6,020 bases of DNA from Sulfurovum sp. (GTDB lineage: Bacteria > Campylobacterota > Campylobacteria > Campylobacterales > Sulfurovaceae). The position numbers and the translations under genes were made by a program. Where the stretch lies: contig WFYB01000066.1 of the NCBI GenBank assembly GCA_015490315.1, positions 1 through 6,020 of the forward strand. Direction: 5' to 3'. Numbering within the stretch: position 1 is the stretch's first letter; each line of letters opens with the position of its first letter. Of the stretch, positions 4,396-6,020 are shown in pieces. The notes beneath the pieces are model-generated. The model saw nothing but the letters and a program-made list of their open reading frames with translations, was not told the origin of the DNA and did no database searches.

Positions 4396-4420
4396 TCTCC
4401 CGGCTCTGCTTTATACCTTT
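4376..4420 (+). terminator. Rho-independent terminator overlapping the pyrE stop codon
   Basis: AGCCGGG (4376-4382) pairs with CCCGGCT (4399-4405); AG (4384-4385) and CT (4397-4398) extend the stem past a bulged G. The stem is followed by a broken T-rich stretch (CTGCTTTATACCTTTTATT). The left arm lies in the last pyrE codons and the TGA (4393-4395) lies in the loop. It ends the secG-frr-pyrE unit just before the end of the convergent ATPase gene. No T-run exists on the minus side, so it looks one-directional. Confidence 0.75.
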
Positions 4421-4422
4421 TA

Positions 4423-6020
4423 TTACAAAATCCTCCAAACCAACGCGATCAACTCTATATCGATATCTGTTTTTCTTGGTTTGATCTTGAAACTTTCAAT
4501 ATTGTAATTGTCGATACTGTAACGTTCATGGATCTCATTTATTTTGTCTTCGAGTTCATACTCCAGCGCCTCTAACGCCTCAGAGATCTCTGCGACACGC
4601 TCCTGTGCCCTGCTCATATCGCCGCGCTCCTTGAGTATCTTGCTTCCTTTGCTGACGGCACGACCGATCTTGCTCGTGCTTGAACGTCCAAAGAGCGCTC
4701 CGAGTACCGCAATACCCGCTTCGATCATAGAGGAGGTAGAATCGGCAGACTCTTTTTCCACCCTCGCTTTGGCACGGTTTAGTCTCTCTATGAGTGTTTT
4801 CTCTTTTTTGGCATAGCGCTCTTTGAGCTTTTCGATCTCCTGCTCTTTTTTTTCATTGAGCAAATCCTGAAGCCTGACGATAAAATCGGCTCTGCTCTCA
4901 TTGGGGCGTGATTCGAGTTTGGGCTTTTGGCAGCGGTAGAGCTCCAGATACATATCACGGTAGAGCTCCTCTTTCAACTCTCTGGCTGCCTTTTTGAGTC
5001 CCTTGTCTTCAAGTACAAACTCCGGTACCGCCTCATAGGTCGCATCTGAAGGAGCCTTCTTTGGAAATTTGTCAAAATGAAGCACCTCTTTTTGGGCTTC
5101 ATCCCAGCTGTAGTGATCGCTCTCTTCATCAAGCACAAGATAGCGCTCCTCCTCCTGCTCTATATCGATATTTCTACGCTGCTGGAAGAAGTGTACCCTC
5201 GCCTTCGCAGCTACGGTTGATACAAAATGGTGCTCTCCGCTCGGATCGGGCTCGAAGTATTGCACAATGGAATCATCGATTCGCTGGATCACACCCTGCT
5301 GCCCCGTACTCTGTTTGTGGTGTGGTGTGCTGCTCACCTGTTGGGGCTCTGCTTTCTCCAGCTTCTCTTTCTGTGGCGCCATCAGTGCAGCAATATCCTG
5401 ACGTTTTAGAGGTCCTTTAAGATAGGAGAGTACCCATCTGGTCGTAAAGAGCCTAATATCATCGAGGTGGGCGCTTTTGAGGAAAAAGGTACGCTTTCTG
5501 AGATTTGCCAGCATTGTTTTGATCTCTTGTCTCTCGTAACTCGCTCCTACCTTACCCCCAAGTCCGTCGATCACACGCTCGATGTCCTGAGTGGTCTGCA
5601 AACGTCCGATGAACCATGTGCCGATATTGGAGAGTCCTTTGTAGTCAAGGTCGACCGGGTTTTGTGTACTCAGCACCACCCCTACGCCAAAGGCACGTGC
5701 CTGCTTGAGCATCAAGAGCATCGGCTCTTTGCTTGGCGGATTTTTGGTCGGAGGAAAGAAACCGTAGATCTCATCCATATAGAGCAGTGTTTTGAGTGCA
5801 CTTGTGCCGCTTTGGCGACGCATCCATGAGATATACTTGTTTAGCAGCAGCGTGACAAAAAACATACGTTCATTGTCATTGAGGTGTGCGATCGAAAAGA
5901 TAGAGATCTTCGCCTTTCCATTCTCATCATAAAGCAGTCTCTGGATATCGAGATCGACCCCCTGCAGCCACAATGCGAAGTTGGGGCTCGCAAGCAGTGC
6001 ATTGAACTTGGTCGCCAGCT
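4423..6020 (-). CDS. HerA-like (DUF87-type) ATPase, C-terminal part; 5' end outside window
   Basis: The frame stays open to base 6020, so the start and the Walker A region lie beyond; 531 residues are visible (counted from 6018). ISIFSIAHL (38-46), then the Walker B motif LLYMDEI (78-84, with D82-E83), SKEPMLLMLKQARAFGVGVV (96-115), the sensor STQNP (117-121) and FIGRLQT (136-142, candidate arginine finger R139) are typical of HerA/FtsK-related ATPases. Known HerA proteins are hexameric DNA translocases; the role of this bacterial branch is unknown to me. After the ATPase core come a Gln/Ser-rich linker (216-242), a mixed domain, a charged coiled coil (about 376-425), a Gly/Ala/Ser-rich hydrophobic segment (427-462) and a second coiled coil (464-501). 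A TTG at 5973 is internal and not the start. The gene converges on pyrE, 27 bp away. Confidence 0.85.
   Translation of the reverse strand, partial: LATKFNALLASPNFALWLQGVDLDIQRLLYDENGKAKISIFSIAHLNDNERMFFVTLLLNKYISWMRRQSGTSALKTLLYMDEIYGFFPPTKNPPSKEPMLLMLKQARAFGVGVVLSTQNPVDLDYKGLSNIGTWFIGRLQTTQDIERVIDGLGGKVGASYERQEIKTMLANLRKRTFFLKSAHLDDIRLFTTRWVLSYLKGPLKRQDIAALMAPQKEKLEKAEPQQVSSTPHHKQSTGQQGVIQRIDDSIVQYFEPDPSGEHHFVSTVAAKARVHFFQQRRNIDIEQEEERYLVLDEESDHYSWDEAQKEVLHFDKFPKKAPSDATYEAVPEFVLEDKGLKKAARELKEELYRDMYLELYRCQKPKLESRPNESRADFIVRLQDLLNEKKEQEIEKLKERYAKKEKTLIERLNRAKARVEKESADSTSSMIEAGIAVLGALFGRSSTSKIGRAVSKGSKILKERGDMSRAQERVAEISEALEALEYELEDKINEIHERYSIDNYNIESFKIKPRKTDIDIELIALVWRIL

Noticed and set aside
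4453..5171. Exact 14-nt repeat CTCTATATCGATAT at 4453-4466 and 5158-5171
   Set aside because: Both copies encode Ile-Asp-Ile-Glu in the same reading frame of the ATPase gene; codon re-use explains them, and the palindromic core is not associated with any other structure.
5061..5829. Open frames on the plus strand opposite the HerA-like ATPase gene
   Set aside because: They are antisense shadows of a conserved coding region, have no RBS or recognisable motif, and disagree with the strong family match on the minus strand.
5971..5973. TTG codon as a possible start of the ATPase gene
   Set aside because: The frame continues upstream to the window edge with plausible coding sequence (LATKFNALLASPNFAL), and a HerA-like ATPase needs its Walker A motif further upstream.

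Overview
The window looks like chromosomal DNA from a member of the Campylobacterota (Epsilonproteobacteria), probably a free-living Sulfurovum/Sulfurimonas-like lineage. This rests on the start of a 16S rRNA gene on the minus strand, on promoters made of a TATAAT box behind a T-rich stretch with little or no -35, and on a secG-frr-pyrE cluster that I recall from this phylum. The genus is not fixed by the sequence. I see no mobile element, phage gene, CRISPR array or tRNA.

Layout. Bases 1-208 are the 5' end of a 16S rRNA gene read leftward. Bases 209-405 are its leader, with a boxB-like hairpin, a boxA-like antitermination site and two further hairpins. Bases 412-440 hold a perfect consensus promoter (TTGACA, 17 bp, TATAAT) with a GC-rich discriminator, backed by A-tracts at roughly helical spacing. 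Reading rightward from the same A/T block are a short lipoprotein gene (609-791), a Bax inhibitor-1 family membrane protein (875-1561) and a standalone ThiD2-type thiamin-pathway gene (1554-1967), the last two overlapping by 8 bp. A bioC-like methyltransferase gene of biotin synthesis (1945-2679, minus) runs into thiD2 tail to tail with a 23-bp overlap. Overlapping, almost symmetrical divergent promoters (2724-2754) separate bioC from secG (2794-3108), frr (3225-3782) and pyrE (3784-4395). A terminator hairpin straddles the pyrE stop codon. The rest (4423-6020, minus) is the C-terminal part of a HerA-like (DUF87-type) ATPase whose Walker A region lies beyond the window.

The genes are mostly housekeeping: translation (16S, frr), secretion (secG), pyrimidine synthesis (pyrE) and cofactor synthesis (thiD2, bioC). 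I found no convincing new multi-gene system. The most interesting signals are regulatory: the interleaved bioC/secG promoter dyad with a third copy of its half-site forming a leader hairpin, alternative hairpins between secG and frr, an inverted repeat that would place the frr ribosome binding site in a loop, and the rRNA control region. At the protein level, ThiD2 shows a clear internal duplication, and the HerA-like ATPase carries a C-terminal coiled-coil / glycine-rich / coiled-coil module of unknown role.
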